This document shows positions 50,400-59,337 of a DNA stretch of 64,000 bases, one piece after another. The DNA is from an uncultured Oscillibacter sp. (lineage in GTDB: Bacteria; Bacillota; Clostridia; Oscillospirales; Oscillospiraceae), in the NCBI GenBank assembly GCA_910579435.1, contig CAJTVF010000002.1, positions 35,780-99,779 on the forward strand. Reading direction: 5' to 3'. The notes below the pieces were generated by a model, which was given only the letters and a program-made list of their open reading frames with translations, made no database searches and was not told where the DNA came from. A program made the position numbers and the translations under genes. Each line of letters begins with the position of its first letter. The first letter of the stretch is position 1.

Positions 50400-51575
50400 G
50401 TGAAAATCACGAACGTGGAAACTGTAGGATTGGCATATCCGACAAAAAAGCCGTTCTACAATGCGTTAGGAAGATCGGCGCAGCGGGCCTGCCTGCTGGT
50501 GCGGATCTATACGGACGAAGGGATCGTGGGGGTCGGAGAGGCGGCTCCTTATGGGGGCCCCTTGATTAGCACAGAAACGGTGATACGCAGGGAACTGGCG
50601 CCGAAACTGATTGGCCTGGATCCGATGGATGTGGAGTACATTTGGCACAGGCTTTTTTTCGAGGGCTATCAGCATTCCCGGAACGGGATATTTGTCTGCG
50701 CCCTGAGCGGCGTCGATATGGCGCTGTGGGATATCATGGGAAAAGCGCTGAAGCAGCCAATCTATAAGCTGCTGGGGGGATACCGGAGCCGCGTGAAAGT
50801 TTACGCCAGCGGCGGTTTTTACGGACAGGGGAAAAGCCGGGAGGAGCTGGCGGCAGAGCTGAAGAGCTATGTCCAGCAAGGTTTTGACGCTGTCAAAATG
50901 AAGGTCGGCAGGACCTTTACCCCCCTGACACCTCGGGAGCTCTCGGACGGTGCGGAGGAGTGCGCACTGACATTCGCGGAGGATCTGGAACGTGTGCGGG
51001 TGGCCAGAGAGGCTGTGGGAGATCGTATCGCCCTGATGGTGGACGCAAACGCGGCGTGGACCTACCCGGATGCGCTACAGGCGGGACGGGTATTTGACGA
51101 GCTGAATGTCTATCTCTTTGAAGAACCCCTGCGCACGGATGATTACGAGGGGAGCGCACAGCTGGCCAGCCATTTGAGGACCCGGGTCGCAGGGTATGAG
51201 ACGGAGTGCCTTTTGACGAATTTCACCCGTCTGATCGAAGGACGCTGCGTAGATCTGGTGCAGCCGGATATTTCCTGGGCGGGCGGCTTTACAGAGTGCC
51301 GGAAAATCGCGGCGGTAGCGGAAGCCCACTGCATGGAGGTGGCGCCCCACGCATTTTCCTCTGGCATTTTACTGGCGGCGTCGCTGCAGTTTTCCGCCGG
51401 CTTGTCCAACGGGGCGATGGTGGAGTTCGACATGACGGAAAACGGACTGCGCACAGGCCTCTTGAAAGAGCCCTTTATACCCAAGGAGGGCTATATTGAG
51501 CTGGACGAAAAAAAGTATGGTCTGGGTATCGAGCTGAATGAGAACGTAATTGAACAATACCGAGTGGGGAAATAG
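50400..51575 (+). CDS. Mandelate racemase/muconate lactonizing-type enzyme (enolase superfamily)
   Basis: The 391-residue enzyme abstracts a proton next to a carboxylate using magnesium. It shows an N-terminal capping domain and barrel residues: KxK acid/base pair in AVKMKVG (about 166-168), metal ligands Asp in MVDANAAW (about 214), Glu in FEEPLR (about 241) and Glu in GYETE (about 267), and His in APHAFSSG (about 316). The Lys/His pair indicates the mandelate racemase subgroup. An about 20-residue insert (LTPRELSDGAEECAL) follows the KxK segment. Start GTG 50400 has AGGAGAG upstream. Substrate unknown, probably a 2-hydroxy acid or sugar acid. Confidence 0.9.
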   Translation: MKITNVETVGLAYPTKKPFYNALGRSAQRACLLVRIYTDEGIVGVGEAAPYGGPLISTETVIRRELAPKLIGLDPMDVEYIWHRLFFEGYQHSRNGIFVCALSGVDMALWDIMGKALKQPIYKLLGGYRSRVKVYASGGFYGQGKSREELAAELKSYVQQGFDAVKMKVGRTFTPLTPRELSDGAEECALTFAEDLERVRVAREAVGDRIALMVDANAAWTYPDALQAGRVFDELNVYLFEEPLRTDDYEGSAQLASHLRTRVAGYETECLLTNFTRLIEGRCVDLVQPDISWAGGFTECRKIAAVAEAHCMEVAPHAFSSGILLAASLQFSAGLSNGAMVEFDMTENGLRTGLLKEPFIPKEGYIELDEKKYGLGIELNENVIEQYRVGK

Positions 51576-51587
51576 AGGCGGAACGGG

Positions 51588-52928
51588 ATGACGATATCGG
51601 AAAAACTCGCGGGATTCGCAGTATCGCTGAGAGAGGAAGACCTCCCTGCCGGCGTGTGGGAACGGGCCAGGACTCACTTTGTGGATACGCTTGCCTGTAT
51701 GTTCCTGGGGACGGACAGCCAGTCCGTGAAGCGGGCGCTTCCCTATGTAAAGACATATGGAGGAAGCGCACAGGCCGCTTTTCCGGGGGGGCTTTGGACG
51801 GACGCGGCGCACTGCGCCATGCTGGGTGCCATAGCGGCCCACAGCAACGACTTCGACGACATGAGCTCGAATTTGAACGGGCATCCCAGTGCGCTATTGG
51901 TCCCGGTGGTATTGGCCCTGGGACAAAAAGAAAACGTCACCGGACGGGAGATGCTGATGGCTTATATCGCCGGGGTCGAGATAGATGCGATTTTGGGCCG
52001 AATGGTGCAGGAGGCGGGATATCCAAAGGGCTGGAACCCGACAACGGCTATTGGAATCTTCGGCGGAGTGGCGGCGGCGGGGCGGCTCTTAGGACTGGAC
52101 CGGAAGGAAATGACGCACGCCTTCGGAATGGCGGTGAACGAGTCCGCTGGATTCAAGGCGAATTACGGCACGTTCGCGAAGGACCTTGCCATAGGAACCG
52201 TGGCCGCCAAAGCGGTCCTTCTGGCGGAAAGCGCCAAAAGTGGATTCGACGCCAGCCGCGACGCATTTGAAGGGCCCTTTGGCTTCTTCCGGAATGTAAC
52301 CGGAGCCGCAGAGGGGAACCCCCTGGCGGAGCCGCCGGAGAAGTACCGGTCGGATTTCCTCTTCCCGGGCCTGATCATGAAGCCCTATCCCTCCTGCCGG
52401 GGAAACCACAGCGGAATCGACTGTATCACCAGGATCGTTCGCCGTCACGCCTTCCGGCCTGAGGATGTAAGGCAGATTGTCTGCAAGGTGGACCAGGCCG
52501 CCTGGGATACGGACCGCTATGAGCGGCCCGAAACGCCGAGCCAGGCGAAATTCAGTCTGGCCTTTTGCGTCGCCAAGGTGGTCTGCGGCGGGCAGATCGA
52601 GATCCAAGACTTCTTGGGGGAGGAGATCCGTGACCGGGCACCCCTGGCGCTTCTCCCGAAGATCCGGATTGTCTGCGCCCCGGAGGAATTCCCGGAGAGC
52701 CGCTTCGGCACAGAGGTGCGAGTCGATCTGACGGATGGCGGCGTTTATACGGAAAAGGCGTGCTATGCAAAAGGAGACCCTGCCTGCCCGATGACCCAGG
52801 AGGAGATCGACTGTAAGCTGCGAGCCTGCCTGGAGATTGCGCTGGGAGCAGGAGAGGCGGAGAAGATGATGGCGCGCCTACTGAAATTTGACAGGTTGCC
52901 GCAGGTGCGGGAGATATTTTCCCTGTGA
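51588..52928 (+). CDS. MmgE/PrpD-family dehydratase
   Basis: The 446-residue protein belongs to the 2-methylcitrate dehydratase/aconitate decarboxylase family: FVDTLACMFLGTDSQSV, AAHSNDFDDMSSNLNGHPSALLVPVVLAL, GVEIDAILGRM, WNPTTAIGIFGGVAAAGRLLGL, and MKPYPSCRGNHSGIDCI. It probably dehydrates or decarboxylates a tricarboxylate-like or methyl-branched acid. It starts 12 bases after the preceding stop. Confidence 0.92.
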   Translation: MTISEKLAGFAVSLREEDLPAGVWERARTHFVDTLACMFLGTDSQSVKRALPYVKTYGGSAQAAFPGGLWTDAAHCAMLGAIAAHSNDFDDMSSNLNGHPSALLVPVVLALGQKENVTGREMLMAYIAGVEIDAILGRMVQEAGYPKGWNPTTAIGIFGGVAAAGRLLGLDRKEMTHAFGMAVNESAGFKANYGTFAKDLAIGTVAAKAVLLAESAKSGFDASRDAFEGPFGFFRNVTGAAEGNPLAEPPEKYRSDFLFPGLIMKPYPSCRGNHSGIDCITRIVRRHAFRPEDVRQIVCKVDQAAWDTDRYERPETPSQAKFSLAFCVAKVVCGGQIEIQDFLGEEIRDRAPLALLPKIRIVCAPEEFPESRFGTEVRVDLTDGGVYTEKACYAKGDPACPMTQEEIDCKLRACLEIALGAGEAEKMMARLLKFDRLPQVREIFSL

Positions 52929-52949
52929 TAACGAAAAAGAGGTGAAACA

Positions 52950-53720
52950 ATGAAAACCAGCATGAGGAACATGATACATAAGGAGAGAAAGATCGGGACT
53001 ATTTTGCAGATTCCCAGCGAGGAAGTAGCGGAGATGCTGGGCCACGCGGGTCTGGAATTCATCGTCCTGGACATGGAACATTGCCCGATGTCCCATAGAA
53101 AGATCGTGTCCATGATCCGCGCCTGTGAGGCGGCGGATACGATCCCCTTCGTACGCGTGCCCGATGTGACGGATGAGGACTCCATCAAAAAGGCTTTGGA
53201 TGCGGGAGCGTCGGGGATCCTAGTGCCGAACGTTGAGACGGTGGAACAGGCGGAACTGGCGGTGCACTATGGGAAGTATGCCCCAATGGGAAAACGGGGG
53301 GCCTGCCCTTATGTCCGGGCCAATTGGTTCGGCGGCGAGGATTGCGGAGCCTATTTCGAGAAGGCGAATCAGGAAACAATGATTATGCTGCTGGTGGAGG
53401 GGCCCGAGGGCGTGAAAAATCTTCCGGAAATCATGAGGGTGGAAGGTGTCGACGTGATCCAGATCGGAACAGTGGATCTGGCGGTGGCCCTGGGGATTCC
53501 TGGACAGACGAATCATCCGTCGGTCAGAAGGGTCCTGCGGCAGGCGGCGGAGCTGGCCGCAGAAAACGGAAAACAATTGAGCTATTATTGCGGCACGCCG
53601 GAGGAGGTAAAAGAGGTCAGGGATTGGCCGGGAATTGGATTGTATCTCTGCCCCATTCCCGAGACCATTCTCCATGGAACTTATCAGAAAATGGTGACGC
53701 AGATGCAGGAATGGGGGTGA
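52950..53720 (+). CDS. HpcH/HpaI-family class II aldolase
   Basis: The 256-residue enzyme matches 4-hydroxy-2-oxoheptanedioate aldolase-type proteins: GTILQIPSEEVAEMLGHAGLEFIVLDMEH, PFVRVPD, LDAGASGILVPNVETVEQAE, RGACPYVRANWFGG, MIMLLVEGPEGVKNL, VDVIQIGTVDLAVALGIPG. Such enzymes split 2-oxo-4-hydroxy acids to pyruvate plus an aldehyde using a divalent metal (Glu and Asp in these motifs). It is a likely carbon-carbon bond cleavage step of the pathway. Confidence 0.92.
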   Translation: MKTSMRNMIHKERKIGTILQIPSEEVAEMLGHAGLEFIVLDMEHCPMSHRKIVSMIRACEAADTIPFVRVPDVTDEDSIKKALDAGASGILVPNVETVEQAELAVHYGKYAPMGKRGACPYVRANWFGGEDCGAYFEKANQETMIMLLVEGPEGVKNLPEIMRVEGVDVIQIGTVDLAVALGIPGQTNHPSVRRVLRQAAELAAENGKQLSYYCGTPEEVKEVRDWPGIGLYLCPIPETILHGTYQKMVTQMQEWG

Positions 53721-53754
53721 ACCCGGAGGGAGGAGCGGAATTCAAAGAATAACA

Positions 53755-53783
53755 TTGAAATAAAAGATGAAGTCTGTTACAAT
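53755..53783 (+). promoter_or_regulatory. Additional promoter for the FadR-type regulator
   Basis: TTGAAA and TACAAT are 17 bp apart, 34 bases upstream of the regulator start, so the regulator can be expressed apart from the catabolic operon. No WTGTTCAACAAAT word is present here. Confidence 0.65.
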
Positions 53784-53816
53784 AAAACCAGCATATCAAG
53801 AAAGGGAGAATCCTAA

Positions 53817-54500
53817 ATGCTGGAGAGAGTGGAGCGCGTTACGACGGATGTGATCGTAGCGGAGCGGTTAAAAACCTGGATCATTGACAATCAATTGCAG
53901 CCCGGGGACCGTCTGCCCACAGAGCAGCAGCTCTGCGGGGAACTGGGGGTCGCGCGGCATACGCTGCGGGAAGGGATCAAACGCCTCGCGCAGCTCGGGA
54001 TCGTGGAAAGCCGAACGGGTTCCGGGATGTACATTAGCAATATGTCTTTTGACAATATGGCGGAATATATGCTGTTTTTAAAACAGCGGGGGGATATCTC
54101 CGTGGACGACATCTGTAATGTGCGTTCCGTGCTGGAGTGCTACGTGGCGCGCACGGTGGCGCTTGTAGTGGACGACGCTCACATCCGCCAGCTCCACGTT
54201 CATCTGGAGAACATGAAAGCCCGGTGTGATGAAAACGACTGGGAAAATTATGTGCAGGAGGACATTACCTTCCATCTGTGCCTGGCGGACGCCTCGGATA
54301 ACCAGCTTTTGAGCGGGGTCATCTGCGCCCTCCGGCGTATTATCCGGGCGCATATGAGCTCTCTGGACCGCAAGACCGCATTGAACAGCTATAAACAGCA
54401 CTGCCTGATCGTGGACGCCATTGAGCGTCATAATCCCGATCTGGCGGCGGAGCGAATGCGGGAACATTTGGCGGGAATACAGGGGTCCTATATTTCGTGA
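53817..54500 (+). CDS. GntR-family (FadR/FCD) transcriptional regulator
   Basis: The 227-residue protein has an N-terminal GntR winged helix (DVIVAERLKTWIIDNQLQPGDRLPTEQQLCGELGVARHTLREGIKRLAQLGIVESRTGSGMYI) and a C-terminal FCD ligand domain (about 95-225) with metal-binding residues of the type Asp/His (ITFHLCLADASDNQLL, YKQHCLIVDAI). FCD regulators typically repress carboxylate or sugar-acid catabolic genes until the acid binds. It is the best candidate for the shared operator word in the island. Confidence 0.92.
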   Translation: MLERVERVTTDVIVAERLKTWIIDNQLQPGDRLPTEQQLCGELGVARHTLREGIKRLAQLGIVESRTGSGMYISNMSFDNMAEYMLFLKQRGDISVDDICNVRSVLECYVARTVALVVDDAHIRQLHVHLENMKARCDENDWENYVQEDITFHLCLADASDNQLLSGVICALRRIIRAHMSSLDRKTALNSYKQHCLIVDAIERHNPDLAAERMREHLAGIQGSYIS

Positions 54501-54507
54501 AAACGCA

Positions 54508-54545
54508 GATTGGGAACTTCTTTTGAATTCCCAATCTGTTTTTTG
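54508..54545 (+). terminator. Terminator of the main catabolic operon
   Basis: CAGATTGGGAA and TTCCCAATCTG pair around a loop of about 11 bases, followed by TTTTTTG. Confidence 0.85.
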
Positions 54546-54609
54546 CTGCGGCGGGGCAGGAGGGAAAATCCCTCCTCAAACGGCTTGCCGGAAAGGACAT
54601 TGCGATAAG

Positions 54610-54645
54610 CGGGACCCCGCCGGCTTCAGCTGGCGGGGTCCTGCA
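54610..54645 (-). terminator. Terminator of the FAH-family gene
   Basis: GGGACCCCGCC and GGCGGGGTCC form a perfect 10-bp stem. On the minus strand it follows the FAH stop codon closely; the T tract is weak. Confidence 0.6.
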
Positions 54646-54669
54646 TTTCCAGGTTGAACGGCGGACCGC

Positions 54670-55449
54670 TTAAGGGGCCACTACGGGGTTTTTCAAAATA
54701 CCGATACCGGGGATCTCGACCTCAATTACATCTCCCACCTTGACCGGAGCGACGCCGGCGGGAGTGCCCGTGGCAATCACATCGCCGGGTTCCAGCGTGA
54801 TCCACTCGGAGATATAGACGATGAGGGCGGGGACGTCGAAGATCAGATCGTCCGTGTTGCCGTCCTGCAGCGTCTGACCGTTTACGCGGGTGCGGAGAGG
54901 CGTGTGGAACGGATCAATCTGGTCGGTGATAATGGGGCCGATAGGGCAGAAAGTATCCAGGCCCTTTCCGCGTGTCCACTGCCCGTCGTTCCACTGCATG
55001 GTTCTGGCGGACATATCGTTGACGCAGGTATAGCCGAGGACAAAGTCCAAGGCGTTCTCTCTGGACGCCTTTTTGCAGCGCTTGCCAATGACAACACCCA
55101 GCTCGCCTTCAAAGTCGACGCGCTCTACGCCGGTGGGGTAAAGGATGCCCTGGTTGGGATCGGCAACGGTGTTGGGGGCCTTGCTGAAAATCAGGGGATG
55201 CTCTGGAACAGAGACATTCAAATGCATGACCTCGTTGCATTCCTGAACGTGTGAAAGGTAATTCGTACCGGCGCACATAATCTTGCTGGGTTGACAAGGA
55301 GCCAGCAGAGTGACGTCGGAAAGAAGATGGCTGACATCGGTTTTCCGGAAGCTGCCAAAAATGGAGCCCTCCACTTGAGTGACACGCTTCCCGTCTAAAA
55401 CGCCGTAAAAAATGCCGCCTTGGATATCCTGAAACCGCACGAATTCCAT
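54670..55449 (-). CDS. Fumarylacetoacetate hydrolase (FAH)-family protein
   Basis: The 259-residue protein has the FAH catalytic domain: PSKIMCAGTNYLSHVQE, PLIFSKAPNTVADP, VDFEGELGVVIGKRC with metal-binding Glu residues, GYTCVNDMSARTMQ, and VIATGTPAGVAPVKVGDVIEVEIPGIG. Members hydrate, decarboxylate or hydrolyse 2-oxo and beta-diketo acids. It lies alone on the minus strand inside the island and carries the shared operator word in its leader. Confidence 0.92.
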   Translation of the reverse strand: MEFVRFQDIQGGIFYGVLDGKRVTQVEGSIFGSFRKTDVSHLLSDVTLLAPCQPSKIMCAGTNYLSHVQECNEVMHLNVSVPEHPLIFSKAPNTVADPNQGILYPTGVERVDFEGELGVVIGKRCKKASRENALDFVLGYTCVNDMSARTMQWNDGQWTRGKGLDTFCPIGPIITDQIDPFHTPLRTRVNGQTLQDGNTDDLIFDVPALIVYISEWITLEPGDVIATGTPAGVAPVKVGDVIEVEIPGIGILKNPVVAP

Positions 55450-55467
55450 ATGGTTTTCCTCCTGTAG

Positions 55468-55480
55468 ATTTGTTGGACAT
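55468..55480 (-). promoter_or_regulatory. Operator-like word before the FAH-family gene
   Basis: On the minus strand ATGTCCAACAAAT matches the shared word at all but one position. A promoter (TTGACA, 17 bp, TAATAT) lies just upstream at about 55523-55495. Confidence 0.6.
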
Positions 55481-55707
55481 TTGCATAAATTATATTACTG
55501 AAAACAAACGGGAATGTCAAGGAAAAAAACAAAATTTCGTGAAAATACAGCAAGAGCTCAGGCTGGGTTTATAGAAAATGTGAAAGCCCCTGGAAGCTGT
55601 TTTGAAACTGTCACTAAAAGCCAAAATCTTGGTGCGCAAAAGGCGGGGCTTTATATCGCCAGCGTCAAAAAGGACAGAAAAAGCGGACAAGAAATCCATG
55701 GAATGAC

Positions 55708-55771
55708 TTGACAAGCGGCAATTCTTGTCTATAATAAAATAAGGTAAGATTTATTGAAATGTTCAACAAAT
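55708..55771 (+). promoter_or_regulatory. Promoter and operator-like word of the kinase operon
   Basis: TTGACA (55708-55713) and TATAAT (55730-55735) are 16 bp apart. ATGTTCAACAAAT (55759-55771) lies about 17 bp after the expected start and fits the shared word exactly. Confidence 0.72.
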
Positions 55772-55813
55772 ATTGAGGATGATTGAAATAGATGCAGGAG
55801 GTGCGCAGCCGGT

Positions 55814-57073
55814 ATGAGCGCTTGTCTAATTGGTTGTATTGCAGATGACTTCACAGGCGGTTCTGACGCAGCGTCTTTTTTGAAAAAGGGCGGTCTGCGT
55901 ACGCTGCTCATCAATGGGAACGGATATGAAGGCTATCGGCTCAAAGAGGGGGACGAGGCGGCGGTGATTGCCCTGAAGACCAGGTCCGTTTTCCCGGAAA
56001 AAGCCGTGTCCGAGACAGTAGCCGCAGCCAGATGGTTCCTGAATCAGGGCGTGGAGCAGATTTACTTCAAGTATTGCTCAACCTTTGATTCTACGGACCG
56101 GGGCAACATCGGACCGGTGACGGACGCTTTGATGGAGCTGCTTCATGCGCCCTATACGATTCTCTGTCCGGCGCTGCCGGTCAATGGGCGCACGGTCACG
56201 GACGGAGTACTGTACATCAACGGGGTCCCTCTGGCAGAAAGCCCTATGCGCTTCCACCCGCTCAATCCTATGCTGCGCTCCGCAGTTGCGGAGCTGATGG
56301 CCCCGCAGAGCAAGTATCCCTGCGCCGCATTGCCCCGGGAGCTCCTGAACAGGGGGGAAGAGGAAGTGGCGGCATATTTGCGGGACAGGCTTGGCGGAGC
56401 GGAGCACGGGACCCTGGTTGTGGACTATGACGCGGAGGAACAGGGGGAACGGCTGGCGGCGCTGTTTGGCGGTCTGCCGCTTCTGACGGGCGGGTCGGGA
56501 CTGCTGCGGTATTTGGCGGAACGCTGCTCGGCGGGAAAGGTCCGGGAACGAGAAAGCAGGCAAGCGCCCAGCCGGAGGCCGCGGCTTTTGCTGGCAGGCA
56601 GCTGTTCGGAGATGACCCGTAAGCAGATCAGCGCCTATTTGACGGCAGGGAAAAGGGCGATCCGTATTTTCCCGGAGAAGCTTCTGTCCGGAGAGCAGAG
56701 CGAAGAAGAGCTGAAGGACGCCGTCCGAAACACGGAGGAGGATTTGCTGCTGTACAGCACGGCACCGCAGGAGGAGCGGTCCCTGCGGCTGGAGGGGCGC
56801 GATGTGCCTGCGATGCTGGAGGCGCTTATGGGTACATTGGCTCTCTGCGGACAGGAGGCGGGATATGAGCGGATTGTGGTCGCCGGCGGTGAAACATCTG
56901 GGGCGGCGGTACAGAGTCTGGGAGACACGGTTTTTGAAATTGGAAGGGATGTGGCGCCGGGCGTTCCGGAGCTAAGACCTGTGAACCGTCCCACGTTGCG
57001 GTTGGTACTGAAGTCAGGGAACTTTGGGGACGAGGAATTTTTCTTAAAGGCGCTTGCGGAGGACACGGAGTAA
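55814..57073 (+). CDS. Four-carbon acid sugar kinase family protein (DUF1537)
   Basis: The 419-residue protein has the two-domain DUF1537 kinase fold: N-terminal IADDFTGGSDAASFLKKGG (substrate side), KYCSTFDSTDRGNIGPVTDALMEL, and C-terminal ATP-binding VVAGGETSGAAVQSLG. Known members phosphorylate 3-oxo-tetronate, threonate or erythronate. It follows GGAGG and heads a three-gene operon with a TIM-barrel protein and a dehydrogenase, as four-carbon sugar acid pathways often do. Confidence 0.92.
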   Translation: MSACLIGCIADDFTGGSDAASFLKKGGLRTLLINGNGYEGYRLKEGDEAAVIALKTRSVFPEKAVSETVAAARWFLNQGVEQIYFKYCSTFDSTDRGNIGPVTDALMELLHAPYTILCPALPVNGRTVTDGVLYINGVPLAESPMRFHPLNPMLRSAVAELMAPQSKYPCAALPRELLNRGEEEVAAYLRDRLGGAEHGTLVVDYDAEEQGERLAALFGGLPLLTGGSGLLRYLAERCSAGKVRERESRQAPSRRPRLLLAGSCSEMTRKQISAYLTAGKRAIRIFPEKLLSGEQSEEELKDAVRNTEEDLLLYSTAPQEERSLRLEGRDVPAMLEALMGTLALCGQEAGYERIVVAGGETSGAAVQSLGDTVFEIGRDVAPGVPELRPVNRPTLRLVLKSGNFGDEEFFLKALAEDTE

Positions 57074-57131
57074 AGGCGGGAACCGTCAGGGTCCAAGAGG
57101 AGGGCGCTACAAAAACAGAGAGGCGGCAGAT

Positions 57132-57923
57132 ATGAGGATTGGAAACTGTATCCGAAATGTGGAGGAAATCTCCGGAGTAAAGGCGGCGGGATTTGACTTT
57201 TATGAGTTTTCCGGCAAAGAGATTGCGGCCATGGACGAGACGGCTTTTTCTGAGCTGGTCCGGGAGTCGGAGACCGTCGGTCTCCCCTGTATCGGCTTCA
57301 ACAGCTATTGCGGAGGTCGGCCAGCCATTGTCGGCGAGGACGTATCCCTTAAGGAAACGGAGGACTACGCGCGGTTGCTCTGTCGGCGGGGACATCGGCT
57401 GGGAATTCGTTCGATTGGAATCGGAGCCCCGGCGGCGCGGCGGCTCCCGCAGGACTACCCGGTGGAGAAGGCGGACCGGCAATGCCGCTCGTTTTTGCAG
57501 ATAACGGCGGAGGAGTGCCGCCGGTGGGGGATTCTTCTTTTGTTTGAGGCCGTTCATGAAAAAGCGTGCAGCTATGCGGTCCGCACGGCGGACGCCGTTC
57601 GGGTCGTGGAACAGGCAGGAGTCCCGGACTTGGGAATCGTTCTGGATTTTTACCACATGCACGTGATGGGAGAGTCGTTTTCCGACGCAGAAGGGGCGTT
57701 TCCCTATTTGAGGCATGTGCACGTCAGCACTTGCGAAGAGAACCTTTGGCGGGGCTATCCTTTGTGGCCCGACAGGGAAGAATACAGGCGGATTTTTGCC
57801 AGGCTCAAGAGGCATGGATACCGGCAGGGGACCGTCAGTGTGGAGAACACGTCCTTTGACCTTGAGACGGCAAAGTCATCTTTGGAGATGCTGAGGGAAC
57901 TGGACCGGGAGACGGAGGGATAA
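57132..57923 (+). CDS. Xylose isomerase-like TIM-barrel protein
   Basis: The 263-residue protein resembles AP-endonuclease-2/hydroxypyruvate isomerase-type barrels: VKAAGFDFYEFSG, GIRSIGIGAP, ILLLFEAVHEKACSY (metal-binding Glu), LGIVLDFYHMHVMGES, LRHVHVSTCEENLW, TVSVENTSF. An isomerase or epimerase acting on a sugar acid (OtnI-like) is plausible. ATG 57132 follows GAGAGGCGG; it lies 58 bases after the kinase stop. Confidence 0.85.
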   Translation: MRIGNCIRNVEEISGVKAAGFDFYEFSGKEIAAMDETAFSELVRESETVGLPCIGFNSYCGGRPAIVGEDVSLKETEDYARLLCRRGHRLGIRSIGIGAPAARRLPQDYPVEKADRQCRSFLQITAEECRRWGILLLFEAVHEKACSYAVRTADAVRVVEQAGVPDLGIVLDFYHMHVMGESFSDAEGAFPYLRHVHVSTCEENLWRGYPLWPDREEYRRIFARLKRHGYRQGTVSVENTSFDLETAKSSLEMLRELDRETEG

Positions 57924-57925
57924 GC

Positions 57926-58864
57926 ATGGATACAGAGAAAAAGGTCGTGATTGCGGGGGCGGGAACCATGGGCGCTTCTCTGGCGCAGGTCTACGTACAG
58001 GGGGGGTGGAAGACGGTCCTCTATAATCGTAGCGCCGCCGGGCTGGAGCGCGCGGAGGAGCTGATCGCGCTGAATCAGGAGACGCTGGTGAGGGAAGGGC
58101 TTCTTACGCAGGCAAAGTCGAATGACGCGCGGCGCGGGATACGCATGACGACGGAAAAGGACTGCTTTGCGGACGCCTGCCTGGTGGTGGAGAGCATCGC
58201 GGAGGATCTGGAGGTCAAAGGGACCTTTTGGGCGGAAATTTCCGCCATTGTGCCGGAGACGGCGCTGCTGGCTACGAACACGTCCAGTCTGCGGGTCTCC
58301 GCCATTGCGGAACGGGTTCATCTGCCGGAGCGTTTCATGGGGCAACACTGGCTGAATCCGCCTCATTTATTGCCGCTGTGCGAAATCGTTGCCGGAGAGA
58401 AGACGTCAGAGAGGAATGCCCGGCAAATGCGGGAGTGGATTACAGCGCTGGGGAAACGCCCCGTGATGGTAAAGGATATTCCAGGCTTTATTATCAATCG
58501 CATCCAATTTGCTGTGCTGCGGGAAGCGCTGCACATCGTGGAGACCGGAAGCGCCACTGTGGAGGACGTGGATACGGTCCTGAAAGCGGGGATGGGGGTC
58601 CGGTATACTGCGCTGGGTCCCTTCGGAATAGCGGACTTCGGCGGGCTGGACGTATTTGACCGAATCAGCGGGGAGCTGAATAAATCTCTGAGCAACTCCA
58701 AGAGGCAGGACCCTCTCCTGCACGAGCTGGTAAAGCAGGGGAAATGGGGCGTTAAAAGCGGCGCGGGATTTTACGACTATTCTGAAGAGCGCGCAGAGGA
58801 GGCGATCCGAGAACGGGACCGTCTTTATATTGAACTGGCGAAGGTAGTCTTGTTCCCCAAATAA
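57926..58864 (+). CDS. 3-hydroxyacyl-CoA dehydrogenase-like NAD-dependent oxidoreductase
   Basis: The 312-residue protein begins with a Rossmann motif (VVIAGAGTMGASLAQVYVQGGWKTVLYNR) and has the 3HCDH domains: VVESIAEDLEVKG, LLATNTSSLRVSAIAERV, PERFMGQHWLNPPHLLPLCEIVAG, VMVKDIPGFIINRIQFAVLREA, and a C-terminal helical domain with GIADFGGLDVFDRI. In this setting it more likely oxidises a hydroxy acid than a fatty acyl-CoA; this is inference. It starts 2 bases after the barrel gene. Confidence 0.9.
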   Translation: MDTEKKVVIAGAGTMGASLAQVYVQGGWKTVLYNRSAAGLERAEELIALNQETLVREGLLTQAKSNDARRGIRMTTEKDCFADACLVVESIAEDLEVKGTFWAEISAIVPETALLATNTSSLRVSAIAERVHLPERFMGQHWLNPPHLLPLCEIVAGEKTSERNARQMREWITALGKRPVMVKDIPGFIINRIQFAVLREALHIVETGSATVEDVDTVLKAGMGVRYTALGPFGIADFGGLDVFDRISGELNKSLSNSKRQDPLLHELVKQGKWGVKSGAGFYDYSEERAEEAIRERDRLYIELAKVVLFPK

Positions 58865-59251
58865 TGAATGAGCCTCGTTTTTCGAACTACTTCATTGAAA
58901 AGTGGGGTCCTTCTTTTCTCTAATCCATTCCTATACATCCTAATCCTGAATCAGCTCCAACAGCGCCTGCGCCATACAGATATCATTCCGATTTCCACTG
59001 GAGAGCAACCGTCTTCACCATGGCAAAAATACTGCAAGCATTCCCAAACATTAGACGAGAGGCCCCTGCTGCAAGCCCTAATCACACAATCAATCATCAG
59101 CTCTATCATCCGGAATACCTGCTCACTCCCTTCAACAGGGCTTCGCTTGAATCGTCCTTTGCCGAATCTATTCCGCTTGCAAAGCACTTATTGATTACTT
59201 TCAAGAGCGGCACTGAAGTGGAGCAGAAAATCGAATTGTGAGCATAGGCGC

Positions 59252-59278
59252 AATGCTGGTCGGGATTCTCTGGCCAGC
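59252..59278 (+). terminator. Hairpin after the possible recombinase remnant
   Basis: AATGCTGG and CCAGCATT pair around about 11 bases and are followed by TATTTC. Confidence 0.55.
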
Positions 59279-59302
59279 ATTTATTTCTCCCCATGCTCTG
59301 GG

Positions 59303-59337
59303 CCTTGTTTGAAAATTGGCAGAATGCCCAAACGGCG
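59303..59337 (+). repeat. Single end of the type-3 miniature element
   Basis: GGCCTTGTTTGAAAATTGGC followed by AGAATGCCCAAACGG matches the left end of the element at 10195-10520. No opposite end is found nearby, so it is a solo, recombined or decayed end. Confidence 0.8.

Noticed and set aside
53740-53816. Shared operator word before the FadR-type gene
   Set aside because: No match to WTGTTCAACAAAT within two changes was seen, so direct autoregulation at this internal promoter is not supported.
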